Notes: generated by a model not told the origin, from the letters alone. Shown: positions 1-8,437, counted from the first letter of the stretch. The stretch: 64,000 bases of DNA from Lachnospiraceae bacterium (GCA_910574805.1 CAJTCV010000009.1:124001-188000); one strand, 5' to 3'. Program-made: numbers and translations.

Positions 1-65
1 GATGCAACACTGAAGATCTTATTGAAATTTTCCTTCTTTAAAATGTTAGACTTTATCTGACTCAT
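1..65 (-). CDS. ABC transporter permease, N-terminal fragment
   Basis: Only the first 21 codons lie in the window, beginning MSQIKSNILKKENFNKIFS. A strong ribosome binding site (AGGGGG, 6 bases upstream) precedes the ATG. It follows the ATPase gene by about 23 bases in the same direction, where ribose-type ABC operons with two permeases carry the second one. The assignment as a permease is therefore from position and from the short basic N-terminus; the membrane segments would lie outside the window. Truncated by the window edge, not by mutation as far as can be seen. Confidence 0.55.
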   Translation of the reverse strand, partial: MSQIKSNILKKENFNKIFSVA

Positions 66-88
66 TTTTTCCCCCTGACTCTTCTTTG

Positions 89-1615
89 TTACATCATGTA
101 TTTCACAATATCAACCTGCTCTGGTTTATGATCGGCGGACGCATCCAGCTCTTTCGTGATCTCCCCGTCCTTCATGACAAGCAGCCGGTTGGAAAGGCCG
201 ATGCACTCATCCAGCGTATCGCCCAGCACAATCACACCTTTTCCCTGAGCAGTAATATCACGAATCAGGGAATAGATCTCCCCTTTGGCGCCGATATCCA
301 CGCCTCTGGTGGGATGGTTCAGAAGCAGAATATCCGCATCGCTTGCAAGGATCCTTGCAAATACCACCTTCTGCGCATTCCCTCCGGACAGGAATCCCAC
401 CTGCTGACTGATGGAAGGCGCCTTGATTGCCAGCTCCTTCAGATACGCCTCTGCCTGCTGTTTTTCCTTTTCCGATGAAATCAGACCGTTGGAAGATACT
501 TTCTTATAGTTTGACATGCTGATATTTTCATAAATCGTCTTGTCTTCGATCACGCTCTCCTCTCTGCGCTCCTTCGGAATCGAAAGGATTCCCTGCGCCA
601 GCGCCTGATAAGGATGCTTCAGATGCACTTCCTTCCCTCTGACAAAAAGGCTTCCCGATGTGGCTTCCTCATCTCCGCAGATCACACCGCACAGCTCCTC
701 TTTTCCAGAACCGACCACGCCGCAGATGCCCACTACCTCGCCCTTATGTAAACTAAAGTTAATGTTCCGGAAATAACCTCTCATGCCCAGGCCCTTTGCT
801 TCCATTAAAACCTCCGCCTGCGGCTTTGTCTGACGATGAATCTGATAATATTCTCCGGAAGCCGTCTTCCCTACCATCTTTTCATACAGGATATCCTCAT
901 CTGCGTCTTTCCGGTCGAGCTCGCATACATTCTTTCCGTCTTTGAATACATAGATATAATCACTGATTTCCAGCACCTCATCCAGACGATGGGAGATAAA
1001 GACGACGGAATTTCCTTTCGCAGTCATCTTACGGACATTTTTGAACAGATTCTGCACTTCTCCTTCATTCAGGACGGAAGTCGGCTCATCCAGAAGAATC
1101 ACACATCCCTTCCCGTCTTCCCGTTTTGCCACATGGAACACCTTTGCGATCTCCACCATCTGCCTGGTGGCAAAATCCAGAGTGCTGACCTTTTTATCCG
1201 CACGGATATGCTCAAGCTCCACCGCATTCATAACTTCTTTGGCATCTTCGTACATCTTCTTTTTGTTCAAAATTCCAAAACGGGTATAATTCTCTTCCTG
1301 CCCGAAGAAAATGTTCTGTCCTACAGTAAGATTCTGGATCAGAGACTGCTCCTGAAATACCATGCCGATCCCCTGTTTGTTCGCTTCAATGGGCGACTGG
1401 GGATGGTAAGTCTCTCCGTGCATCTTCATCCCGCCCTCCGTGGGATGCTCGATTCCCATAATGATTTTTAAAAGCGTGGATTTCCCCGCTCCGTTTTCTC
1501 CTACCAGACCTACCACCTTTCCCGGCTCGATCTCCAGACTCACATTGCTCAGCGCCAGCGTGCCGGGATACTGTTTTGTAATATTCTGAGCAGAAAACAA
1601 TACTTCTTTTCCCAT
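89..1615 (-). CDS. Ribose-type sugar ABC transporter, double ATPase subunit
   Basis: A 508-residue protein with two fused ATPase domains, the architecture of RbsA/MglA. The first domain has Walker A GENGAGKST near residue 40, and Walker B ILLDEPTS in the next 150 residues. The second domain starts near residue 265 with the weaker P-loop GVVGSGKEE and a signature LSGGNAQKV, as usual in the family, where the second site is partly degenerate. It powers import of a monosaccharide or polyol through the two permeases beside it. It is the fourth gene of the operon VOC protein, binding protein, permease, ATPase, permease. The start is supported by GGAGG 6 bases upstream. The sugar cannot be told from sequence. 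Confidence 0.93.
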   Translation of the reverse strand: MGKEVLFSAQNITKQYPGTLALSNVSLEIEPGKVVGLVGENGAGKSTLLKIIMGIEHPTEGGMKMHGETYHPQSPIEANKQGIGMVFQEQSLIQNLTVGQNIFFGQEENYTRFGILNKKKMYEDAKEVMNAVELEHIRADKKVSTLDFATRQMVEIAKVFHVAKREDGKGCVILLDEPTSVLNEGEVQNLFKNVRKMTAKGNSVVFISHRLDEVLEISDYIYVFKDGKNVCELDRKDADEDILYEKMVGKTASGEYYQIHRQTKPQAEVLMEAKGLGMRGYFRNINFSLHKGEVVGICGVVGSGKEELCGVICGDEEATSGSLFVRGKEVHLKHPYQALAQGILSIPKERREESVIEDKTIYENISMSNYKKVSSNGLISSEKEKQQAEAYLKELAIKAPSISQQVGFLSGGNAQKVVFARILASDADILLLNHPTRGVDIGAKGEIYSLIRDITAQGKGVIVLGDTLDECIGLSNRLLVMKDGEITKELDASADHKPEQVDIVKYMM

Positions 1616-1624
1616 ATCCGCCTC

Positions 1625-2638
1625 CTATTTCACAATCTCTTTATTGCCTTTGGATACAGACAGCGCAACCGCAGCAATGATAATCAGTCCCTGCACCGCA
1701 CTCTGGACATAGGTACTTACTCCCAGAAGAATCAGTCCATTGTTGACAACGGTAACGATGAAGGCTCCCACCAGTGAATTCAGCACGCCTCCTTTTCCGC
1801 CGGACAGAGAAGTTCCGCCTACAACCACTGCCGTAATAGCAGGAAATACGGTTCCGGTCCCGATGGACACATCGCCCCGTCCTACACGTATAGCTCCCAT
1901 CACGCCCGCTACGCCGATGCAGAAGCCGGACCATGCGAAGATCTTGATCTTGACCTTTTCGATATTGATACCGGTATTTCTTGCAACTCCCTCATTATCT
2001 CCGATGGCGTACACATAGCTTCCAAACCGGGTATGCTCCAACAGGAAATAGGAGATCAGGAAGATGACCAGCGCGATCAGCGTCAGATACGGGATACCCA
2101 GCAGGCTTCCCTGCGAAAGCGCCGTAAAGAACTCGTCCTGAATCATGGCCGGAGTCCCTTTGTAACTTAAAACCGCAAAACCCGCCATAACGCTGGAGAT
2201 CGCGTAGGTTACCATAAAAGAAGGCAGCATTCCCTTCACATGAATCAGGCCGGATATAATCCCGACTGCAACACCTGCCGCTACAGCAATCAGGATAGCC
2301 AGAACCCCCAGATCCAGACTGGTCTTCGTATTCAAAACCATAAGGGATACGATCGCTCCCACAAATCCGCCCAGTCCCTCTCCCGACAGATCGGTCCCGC
2401 CAATCAGGATAACAAAGGTAAGTCCCATGGACATTACCAGAAGAATAGATAACTGGCTTAAAATCGAACGAAAATTATACATGGTCAGAAATCCATCCGC
2501 CACAACCGAGAGCATCACGATCAAGAAGACCAGAATCCCCACCGGCATCCAGTTAGTGATCTTTTCTTTTCGATTCTTTTTCTCCATCTCTTCCGCAAAT
2601 TCTTTTGCGATCTGAGACGTGTTTTCCATCTGCCCCAT
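1625..2638 (-). CDS. Ribose-type sugar ABC transporter permease
   Basis: A 337-residue integral membrane protein of the RbsC family (BPD_transp_2), with about eight to ten hydrophobic segments and the conserved GGTDLSGEGLGGF-like and GGTSLSGGKGG stretches of this family. The ATG at 2638 is preferred over an in-frame TTG five codons upstream because AAAGGAGA lies at the right distance from it. It sits 9 bases before the ATPase gene and behind a stem-loop that follows the binding-protein gene. It forms the membrane channel, probably as a heterodimer with the permease that begins at position 65. Substrate unknown. Confidence 0.92.
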   Translation of the reverse strand: MGQMENTSQIAKEFAEEMEKKNRKEKITNWMPVGILVFLIVMLSVVADGFLTMYNFRSILSQLSILLVMSMGLTFVILIGGTDLSGEGLGGFVGAIVSLMVLNTKTSLDLGVLAILIAVAAGVAVGIISGLIHVKGMLPSFMVTYAISSVMAGFAVLSYKGTPAMIQDEFFTALSQGSLLGIPYLTLIALVIFLISYFLLEHTRFGSYVYAIGDNEGVARNTGINIEKVKIKIFAWSGFCIGVAGVMGAIRVGRGDVSIGTGTVFPAITAVVVGGTSLSGGKGGVLNSLVGAFIVTVVNNGLILLGVSTYVQSAVQGLIIIAAVALSVSKGNKEIVK

Positions 2639-2668
2639 AGATTCTCCTTTCAAAAGCTTTATTCAGGT

Positions 2669-2700
2669 ACTGCCGCAAAAGCAGTCACTCCTGCGGCAGT
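2669..2700 (-). terminator. Intra-operon stem-loop after binding-protein gene
   Basis: ACTGCCGCA pairs with TGCGGCAGT around a 14-base loop, between the binding-protein stop and the permease start. There is no T-tract, so it is more likely an mRNA stabiliser or partial terminator that keeps binding protein in excess over permease, as is common in such operons. Confidence 0.65.
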
Positions 2701-2718
2701 ATTTTCAAGTATTGTTAT

Positions 2719-3870
2719 TTATTTCACATCCATCGGACGCGCTACCGGGAAGGACAGATCCTCATAGTCATACACCGGCGCAGAGTCAACATACTCTTTC
2801 TTATAATCAGCAACATTGTCTCCTGTGATTACGATACCGTTGGTATAGAACATTCTCTCTTCCGGTTTCATGGAAGAAGGATCAAGCTTGCCGGTCTTTG
2901 CCGCATATGCATAAGCAACGCCGTATCCGCCCTGAAGCCATCCGTTGTTTGCGATTGTTACGGTAATCTCTCCGCTCTCTACCGCATTTACCGCGTCGGT
3001 AGTTCCGTCATTGCCGGTTACCAGCACCTGCTTATCCAGACCTTTTGCCTTCAGCGCCTGCACAACACCCAGCGCCATATCATCGCTTGCGCACCAGATT
3101 CCGTCAATGTCATCATATTTTGCCAGCCATGTCTCGGTTATGGACAGCGCCTTCTTCGTATCCCAGTCGCCTGCCTGATCATCCAGCACTTCAATGTCCG
3201 GATACTCTTCCAGCGCTTTATTAAGGCCTTCCATTCGCTCTACGTTCGCCGTATTTGCCAGCATGCCCTCCAGAACGAGGATCTTTCCTTTACCAGGTTC
3301 TTCGAACCGGTCGAAGATGTTCACTGCCAGATCATAGCCCTGCTGCACGCCGTCGCATGCCTGATGAGCGACCCAGTATTTATAACTCATGGGATTGATT
3401 CCCTCGGGAGTGTTCCATGCGCTTACCCAGTAAACGCCTGCCTCTTCACAGAGTTCTGCAATGGAAGTGATGTTCGGCGCATTGTTCGGGTCCACGAACA
3501 GAATCATATTGTCACCCTTGCTGGCAATCAGCGCCTTGATATCATTGATCTGCTTGTCATCGTTGGACTCGCACGGAAGCACCTGAAGCTCTGCCGTTCC
3601 TTCCGGAAGCGAATCTATGAACGCCTGCGCGCCCGCCACATACTGCATATGATACTCGCTGGACATGGAACGGATGCTGACTGCTACCGTCAGTTTATCT
3701 CCGGATGCCGCCGGAGCTTCTGCGTCATCGCCGCCCGTCTCCGCCGCCGGAGCCTCTGTTGCCGCATCCGGAGCCGGGGCTGTCGTTTCCTGCGGTTTGG
3801 AACCGCACCCTGCAAGACTGCTCACGCAGATCGCCGCTGTCAGCATAATACTTACTAATCTCTTTTTCAT
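2719..3870 (-). CDS. Sugar-binding lipoprotein of ribose-type ABC importer
   Basis: A 383-residue periplasmic-binding-protein-like lipoprotein. The N-terminus has the lysines MKKRL, a hydrophobic stretch and the lipobox LAGC before an acidic and alanine-rich linker of about 30 residues, so it should be anchored to the outer face of the membrane. The rest has the two-lobed Peripla_BP_4 pattern, including a hinge with VLVTGNDGTTDAVNAV. The start is the ATG at 3870 with AGGAGA 8 bases upstream; a longer reading frame upstream overlaps the preceding gene and lacks a signal sequence. It is the receptor of the importer encoded downstream. Ligand unknown. Confidence 0.92.
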   Translation of the reverse strand: MKKRLVSIMLTAAICVSSLAGCGSKPQETTAPAPDAATEAPAAETGGDDAEAPAASGDKLTVAVSIRSMSSEYHMQYVAGAQAFIDSLPEGTAELQVLPCESNDDKQINDIKALIASKGDNMILFVDPNNAPNITSIAELCEEAGVYWVSAWNTPEGINPMSYKYWVAHQACDGVQQGYDLAVNIFDRFEEPGKGKILVLEGMLANTANVERMEGLNKALEEYPDIEVLDDQAGDWDTKKALSITETWLAKYDDIDGIWCASDDMALGVVQALKAKGLDKQVLVTGNDGTTDAVNAVESGEITVTIANNGWLQGGYGVAYAYAAKTGKLDPSSMKPEERMFYTNGIVITGDNVADYKKEYVDSAPVYDYEDLSFPVARPMDVK

Positions 3871-3889
3871 TTTGAATCTCCTTTTCTTT

Positions 3890-4270
3890 TTAAGACATTT
3901 TATTGAATTCAATCCTCTCGTGATTGCATCCTTCAATCATAAAATAACTGGTTCCTTTTCCCAGGAAATCCGGAACGCATACGATTCCCGGCGTAATGAT
4001 TTTATAGCCTTTCTCCCTGGCCCAAAGGTAAGCTCCTTCGATGTCGTCCACGTCAAGCGCAACGTGATCGACCACTCCCGTGACGTCCTGTTTTTCATCG
4101 GAGAGATACAGTTCGATTACCACGCCCTGCTGTTCTACGAATGCAACCGCATCCTTCTTTCCCTCGTTTCCCATACCAGACACTTCAAATCCAAGGCCCT
4201 TATAAAACTCCAGGGATTCCTCCAGATTCCTGGTAGGGATTCCGATATGGGACAGTCCCTTCACAAACAT
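3890..4270 (-). CDS. VOC (glyoxalase/bleomycin resistance) fold protein
   Basis: A 126-residue protein of the vicinal oxygen chelate superfamily. It begins MFVKGLSHIGIPTRNLEES, the usual first beta-alpha-beta unit with its metal-binding His (GLSHIGI), and the second half has DHVALDVDDIEGAY, the matching second module. The start is placed at 4270 because GGAGG lies 8 bases upstream; the frame continues open for 47 codons but without such a site. It is the first gene of the importer operon, directly behind both LacI operators, and its stop is 19 bases before the binding-protein start. This suggests an isomerase, epimerase or lyase acting on the imported compound rather than detoxification of methylglyoxal. 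The reaction is unknown. Confidence 0.85.
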   Translation of the reverse strand: MFVKGLSHIGIPTRNLEESLEFYKGLGFEVSGMGNEGKKDAVAFVEQQGVVIELYLSDEKQDVTGVVDHVALDVDDIEGAYLWAREKGYKIITPGIVCVPDFLGKGTSYFMIEGCNHERIEFNKMS

Positions 4271-4416
4271 GTCTTTTACCTCCATTGTCTGCCGCACCTT
4301 TTTCCGGTGCATTCTTATAGTTACTTTATAGATAACCGGCCGCCGTACGTCTCTTTTTTCACCTCCCCTTTTCTCAATCCGGTTTCTTTCAAAAATCAAA
4401 TTTTTACGCATTATTA

Positions 4417-4430
4417 TGTAACCGGTTACA
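4417..4430. promoter_or_regulatory. LacI-family operator, promoter-proximal copy
   Basis: TGTAACCGGTTACA is a perfect 14-base palindrome with the central CG typical of LacI/GalR-family operators. It lies about 145 bases before the first gene of the importer operon, downstream of an AT-rich stretch containing TATAAT on the minus strand. Confidence 0.85.
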
Positions 4431-4486
4431 TAACCAATATTATTATATTAAACTATATTCATTTCCCATAATTTTCCACTTTTTTA

Positions 4487-4500
4487 TGTAACCGGTTACA
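4487..4500. promoter_or_regulatory. LacI-family operator, distal copy
   Basis: A second identical TGTAACCGGTTACA, exactly 70 bases from the first. It lies 22 bases beyond the stop of the LacI gene. Two perfect copies fit cooperative binding or looping by a dimeric or tetrameric repressor. Confidence 0.85.
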
Positions 4501-4521
4501 TTACCGGTAAAAAGAAGCTGT

Positions 4522-5550
4522 TTACTTCTTTCTCTCAGAACCTTTCAATTTCATCGCATAAGGAATCATGTAAATACTTCTTGATTTCTGCGGATGAGCA
4601 ATCCGTTCCTGCAGAAGCCGGATTGCCATACGTCCCATCTCATACGTATCACGATACACGCAGCTGAATGCGATCCCCAGGATATCCAGCGTGGCGATCC
4701 GGTCATTTCCCATGACCGCAATATCCCTGCCGATTCGGATGCCCTTTTCATTGACCGCTTTCAGAAATCCAAGAGACGTGTCGTTGTTGCTTGTATAGAC
4801 CGCATCTGGCAACTCTGACTGGGATAACAGTTCCATGGAAAGTTCATAGGACCGATTCATCGTGAAATTCCCGTAATAAATATCTTCCGGCTGAACCTTA
4901 AGCCCGCAGTCCTCCACTCCTTTCAGGAAACCTTCCAGCCGCTCCCGCCCGATCTTCAATGTCATATCTCCGGTGATAACCGCCATTCTCTGATTTCCTG
5001 CTTTATACAGCTCCAGCGCCGCCTGATAGGAACTCTGATAATTTTCATACAAAACCGCATCCCACGGCATGTTTTCAAAATCACGGTCAACGATCACAAT
5101 GGGAACCGATAACCGTTTCAATGTCTCAAGAAGGGCTCTTCCTTCCCTGGTCTCCGGATAGTTGATCGACGGGCCAAGGATAATCCCCCGTACTTTCTGC
5201 TGCTGGAGTACCCGAAAAGCTCTTCTCTCCCGCTCCAGGCTGTCCTGCGTATCGAAAAGGACCAGCGACAGATCCAGTTCGTCCGCCACCTGTGTCACAC
5301 CATGGAGTATATCTGCGTAAAACGTGTTTCCAATCTCGGGTACCACAACCCCGATGGTACTCGTCTCCTGTCTGGAAAGGTTCACGGCAAGTGCAGAGGG
5401 CATATAATCGTATTCCTTCATAAGATTCTCAATCTTTGTTCTTGTCTCCGCCGCCACATATCCGCTGTTATTCATCACCCGCGATACCGTCGCTTTAGAT
5501 ACGCCAGCCATCTCAGCAATGTCTTTGATCGTCTTACCCTTTCCTGTCAT
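4522..5550 (-). CDS. LacI-family transcriptional regulator
   Basis: A 342-residue repressor. Residues 7-55 form the helix-turn-helix TIKDIAEMAGVSKATVSRVM plus hinge helix, followed by a Peripla_BP-like ligand domain (EIGNTFYADILHGVTQVADE onward). It is encoded just upstream of the importer operon in the same orientation. Two perfect operators lie between them. A partial operator, TGTAACCGGTT, begins two bases upstream of its own ATG and overlaps the ribosome binding region, which suggests autorepression. The likely inducer is the sugar imported by the neighbouring ABC system. Confidence 0.95.
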   Translation of the reverse strand: MTGKGKTIKDIAEMAGVSKATVSRVMNNSGYVAAETRTKIENLMKEYDYMPSALAVNLSRQETSTIGVVVPEIGNTFYADILHGVTQVADELDLSLVLFDTQDSLERERRAFRVLQQQKVRGIILGPSINYPETREGRALLETLKRLSVPIVIVDRDFENMPWDAVLYENYQSSYQAALELYKAGNQRMAVITGDMTLKIGRERLEGFLKGVEDCGLKVQPEDIYYGNFTMNRSYELSMELLSQSELPDAVYTSNNDTSLGFLKAVNEKGIRIGRDIAVMGNDRIATLDILGIAFSCVYRDTYEMGRMAIRLLQERIAHPQKSRSIYMIPYAMKLKGSERKK

Positions 5551-5551
5551 G

Positions 5552-5562
5552 TGTAACCGGTT
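5552..5562. promoter_or_regulatory. Partial operator at start of lacI-type gene
   Basis: TGTAACCGGTT matches 11 of the 14 bases of the two perfect operators and covers the ribosome binding region of the regulator gene. A weaker match, TGTAACCGATT, lies at about 5705. Both could serve autoregulation. Confidence 0.55.
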
Positions 5563-5743
5563 TCCTTTCTTGTGACTTCACTATATCGTCAAACTGTCTG
5601 GTTGTCAATACTTTTTTGTCATTTTGTAAATCATGTATATTTTGTATCCATTTTTTTATGCACTATTCACAACAATTCGAATGTTCCGATTCCAAAAACA
5701 TGTATGTAACCGATTTCGCTTTATATATCAACAGCAAACCAAA

Positions 5744-6460
5744 TCAGGCCCTTCCTACTTGATAAATCTCATACTCATACCGTTCCGCGATCACATAGAG
5801 AGAGGAATAGACTAACGCGCCATGTTCTGCATTCGCAATCCGTCTGCTGTGCAGAAGCGGAGCTCCTACCGGAATTCTGAGGATCTGAGACTGGGTAAAA
5901 GATGCGCCGACTGCCGAGATGCGTTCCACCGCATCTTTTAAAAACAGTCCGTATTCCTCCTCAAGACAGGCATAAATACTCACGCACCCATTCGATTTCA
6001 AAGCAAAATCCGGAACCTGGGCGGCTGCCAGATAGTCTTCCATGATACAGACCGGCCTGCCGTCCGCGCATTGGACCCGCTGGACATGATAGACCGGCTC
6101 GCCTTCTTTCAGAGACAGCACATCCCGAATGTAATCTGGAGCCGATACCTTCTGAAGGTCCAGCCCCTGCGTACTAACCTGATATCCACGCCGCCGCAGA
6201 GTCTCTGTAAAAGAAGTGATCTTGTTCAGATGCTGAGAGGTAGAGACCTCCTGTACCTGAGTTCCACGCCCCTGCGTTACGATCAGATATCCCTCATTCG
6301 TCAATATGCCGACAGCTCGCCGAACCGTCGTCCGGCTCACTCCGTAGATCCTCTCCAGCTCCGTCTCTGTCGGCAGAAAAGATCCCGGTCCATACTTTCC
6401 CTCCTGAATATCTTTCTTCAGGCTTGCATACATCTGTTTATATGCAGGTATTCTTGCCAT
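5744..6460 (-). CDS. GntR-family regulator with UTRA domain
   Basis: A 238-residue regulator. The N-terminal winged helix spans roughly residues 1-75 and includes LPTETELERIYGVSRTTVRR. A UTRA ligand domain of HutC type follows, with the usual EGEPVYHVQRVQ. The start at 6460 is set by AGGAGG 5 bases upstream; in-frame starts further upstream lack such a site. The gene lies between the LacI regulator and the toxin-antitoxin remnant. The sequence AGTACTGTTT, found about 54 bases upstream of its start, recurs near the promoter of the catabolic operon at 7.5 kb, so it may control that operon as well as itself. Its effector is probably a sugar phosphate, by family. Confidence 0.93.
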   Translation of the reverse strand: MARIPAYKQMYASLKKDIQEGKYGPGSFLPTETELERIYGVSRTTVRRAVGILTNEGYLIVTQGRGTQVQEVSTSQHLNKITSFTETLRRRGYQVSTQGLDLQKVSAPDYIRDVLSLKEGEPVYHVQRVQCADGRPVCIMEDYLAAAQVPDFALKSNGCVSIYACLEEEYGLFLKDAVERISAVGASFTQSQILRIPVGAPLLHSRRIANAEHGALVYSSLYVIAERYEYEIYQVGRA

Positions 6461-6513
6461 AAGATCCTCCTGTCCGCCTTCTGCCATGCTATTCCATACA
6501 TTCGTCAATGTTC

Positions 6514-6523
6514 AGTACTGTTT
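6514..6523. promoter_or_regulatory. Candidate GntR site upstream of gntR-type gene
   Basis: AGTACTGTTT, followed by the partial match AGTACCTTTT at about 6551. The same ten bases recur at 7458-7467 just upstream of the catabolic operon. Confidence 0.4.
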
Positions 6524-6651
6524 ACATAGATAGTTATGTTTCTGTATTTTCAGTACCTTTTTATCCCAAATTGATTATAAAATACCGCCGTCAAAAATTC
6601 AAGCAGGAAATTTTTTGAAAATCCTTTCACTCTCACCGCAGGTCCATGATG

Positions 6652-6923
6652 TTATATGCCAAATAAATCAGCATGAGTGCCTGTACGGTCAAGATACAGT
6701 TCGTTTCCATCTATTCGGTAGATAAGCAGCCAGTCCGAAAAATATGGCACTCCCGCCGCCCAATGTAATTTCCCTTCAGTATGTGGTCTTTATTTTTCGG
6801 AGGAAGTGCCGCCGGTATTCGTAATGTGTTAACAACGGCATTCAGCAGGCTGATATTATAGCTGCGTTTTTTACACAGCTTTAAATCTCGTTTGAACTGT
6901 GATGTCAGGTTAAGTTTCAGCAA
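6652..6923 (-). pseudogene. YafQ/RelE-family toxin, frameshifted
   Basis: The frame beginning at the TTG at 6923 reads MLKLNLTSQFKRDLKLCKKR, typical of YafQ-type mRNA interferases. It stops early at 6711. Shifting by one base in the run near 6736-6745 restores the family's C-terminal half, reading PDWLLIYRIDGNELYLDRTG and then THADLF, with a stop at 6652. A single missing G/C base in this stretch explains the break. The intact protein would be about 90 residues, the normal length. The gene follows the antitoxin stop by three bases. Either the toxin has been inactivated while the antitoxin survives, or the base is a sequencing error. Confidence 0.8.
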
Positions 6924-6926
6924 CGG

Positions 6927-7169
6927 CTATTCTTCCAAAATCCGGAAAAATAATTCTTCTGTCGCCCCCTCAAAATGCTGCCCGCTCCCTGTCCTTATCA
7001 TTTCGTCAGTTTCTGCCATCGCTGCCTCTGTTGTTTCATTTGGTTTGAAATCCGGGTATAAATCGAGCCCGGACATCTCACCAAGTCCCTCCAGCATATT
7101 TATAACAAAAATCATTTTATCCTCCGGCAGGCGGTCAATCATACTTTGGGCTATTTCCTGATAACTCAT
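6927..7169 (-). CDS. RelB/DinJ-like antitoxin
   Basis: An 80-residue acidic protein, MSYQEIAQSMIDRLPEDKM at the start, with the C-terminal ETDEMIRTGSGQHFEG. Small acidic proteins of this kind directly precede YafQ/RelE toxins. The stop is three bases before the TTG of the toxin gene, indicating translational coupling. AAAGGA lies 5 bases before the ATG. The family is inferred partly from the partner. Because the toxin is frameshifted, the antitoxin may be a relic or may still neutralise a related toxin elsewhere. Confidence 0.75.
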   Translation of the reverse strand: MSYQEIAQSMIDRLPEDKMIFVINMLEGLGEMSGLDLYPDFKPNETTEAAMAETDEMIRTGSGQHFEGATEELFFRILEE

Positions 7170-7499
7170 AATATTCCTTTCCTTTCTTTGATAATTCAGG
7201 GGAATATCTCTTCTCCGGTATCTCTCATTACAAAAGCACCTTTGATCACATTTGAGTTTATTAGATCATAATAAAGTATAAACAATCTATCACCTGAAAA
7301 CAACCAGAAAATAATAAAAGTGTGGAATTTAATCCTCCAGAAACAAGAAATGTCATTATGTCCGCCAAAAAACCAGTTGACAACTCTCCCTGCTCGTGCT
7401 ATGATCTTCAAAAAATAATTATGTTTTCTTTAAAAAATAACGTTATTATCTATTTTAAGTACTGTTTCTATCAATTATATATTTATTTGGAGAAAGATC
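7170..7499. promoter_or_regulatory. Promoter and operator region of sugar-acid operon
   Basis: A 330-base AT-rich gap without a credible gene. It holds TTGACA (7377-7382), a 17-base spacer and TATGAT (7400-7405) on the plus strand. Downstream of the -10 lie the palindrome AATAACGTTATT (7436-7447) and AGTACTGTTT (7458-7467). The 12 bases TCGTGCTATGAT are shared with the kdgK promoter at 12.1 kb. These point to control by the IclR and/or GntR regulators nearby. Confidence 0.75.
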
Positions 7500-8435
7500 A
7501 TGATACGAACCATACAAAAGGATATTTCCTCCGACGAAATCGGGCACGCACAGTGCCACGAACACATCTGGCTGGACCGGGGCGCTTCTTATGCGATCAA
7601 TCCCGCCCTGTGCATGGACGACCACGATCGTTCCCTGAAGGAACTGAAGGATTACCGCCAGGCCGGCGGAGGCCTGATCGTGGACGCGCAGCCCACCGGA
7701 TGCGGACGAAGCCTGTCGGAACTGGCAGGGCTTTCCCGGGAAAGCGGGGTACATATCGTAGCTGTCGCAGGCTTTCACAAAAAAGAATTTTTCGACAATT
7801 TACTGTTATTGTCCTGGCCGGAGGAGAAGCTTGCGGACCTCTACATCCGCGAGGTTACAGACGGAGGCGGCGATTCCGGCCAGGCATCCTCCCTTTATCG
7901 GGCGGGGATGCTCAAGGCCGCCGCGGACGGCGGCTGGCAGTCGGACCCGGTCTACCGGAAGCTTTTTGAAGCCGTGGCCCACGCCGCCGTACAGACCGGA
8001 GCTCCCGTCATGATCCACACAGAAAAGGGCAACGACATTCCGGGGCTGATCCGATGGTTTCAGGACCGGGGCATCGCCCCCGGGCGGCTTCTGATCTGCC
8101 ATCTGGACCGCACCCACTACGACCCGGCCTTCCACAAAGAGGTGCTCTCCATGGGATGTTTCCTGTGCTACGACAGCATCCATCGTTACAAATACGTATC
8201 GGAGCAGGAGGAGCTGGATCTGCTTCTGTTCATGAAGCAGGAAGGGCTCCTGGGACAGATCGTCCTGAGCCTGGACACCACGAATCAACGGCTCAGATCC
8301 TACTACGCGGAGGATATGGGACTTGATTATATACGGACAACGTTTATCCCGCAGCTGAAAGCGCACGGTTTTACCGATGGGGAGATCCGGCAGATGTGCA
8401 GCACGAACGCCGGGAAACTGCTGGATTTTGCGTAG
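7500..8435 (+). CDS. Phosphotriesterase-family metal hydrolase (probable lactonase)
   Basis: A 311-residue amidohydrolase-superfamily TIM barrel of the phosphotriesterase family. Visible are the first metal pair HEH at residues 20-22 (GHAQCHEHIW), a lysine after the fourth strand (GFHKKEFF), His in PVMIHTEKG and in LICHLD, and the last-strand Asp in LSLDTTN. Characterised bacterial relatives hydrolyse lactones or sugar-acid lactones, so opening of a sugar lactone is a reasonable guess. It is first in the operon with an SDH-like oxidoreductase, cupin isomerase and hydroxyacid dehydrogenase, behind a good promoter. GGAG precedes the ATG. The substrate is not known. Confidence 0.85.
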   Translation: MIRTIQKDISSDEIGHAQCHEHIWLDRGASYAINPALCMDDHDRSLKELKDYRQAGGGLIVDAQPTGCGRSLSELAGLSRESGVHIVAVAGFHKKEFFDNLLLLSWPEEKLADLYIREVTDGGGDSGQASSLYRAGMLKAAADGGWQSDPVYRKLFEAVAHAAVQTGAPVMIHTEKGNDIPGLIRWFQDRGIAPGRLLICHLDRTHYDPAFHKEVLSMGCFLCYDSIHRYKYVSEQEELDLLLFMKQEGLLGQIVLSLDTTNQRLRSYYAEDMGLDYIRTTFIPQLKAHGFTDGEIRQMCSTNAGKLLDFA

Positions 8436-8437
8436 GC

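Noticed and set aside
7196-7411. 71-codon open frame on the minus strand upstream of the sugar-acid operon
   Set aside because: It overlaps the promoter and operator region, has no ribosome binding site and its aromatic-rich composition looks like AT-rich non-coding DNA.
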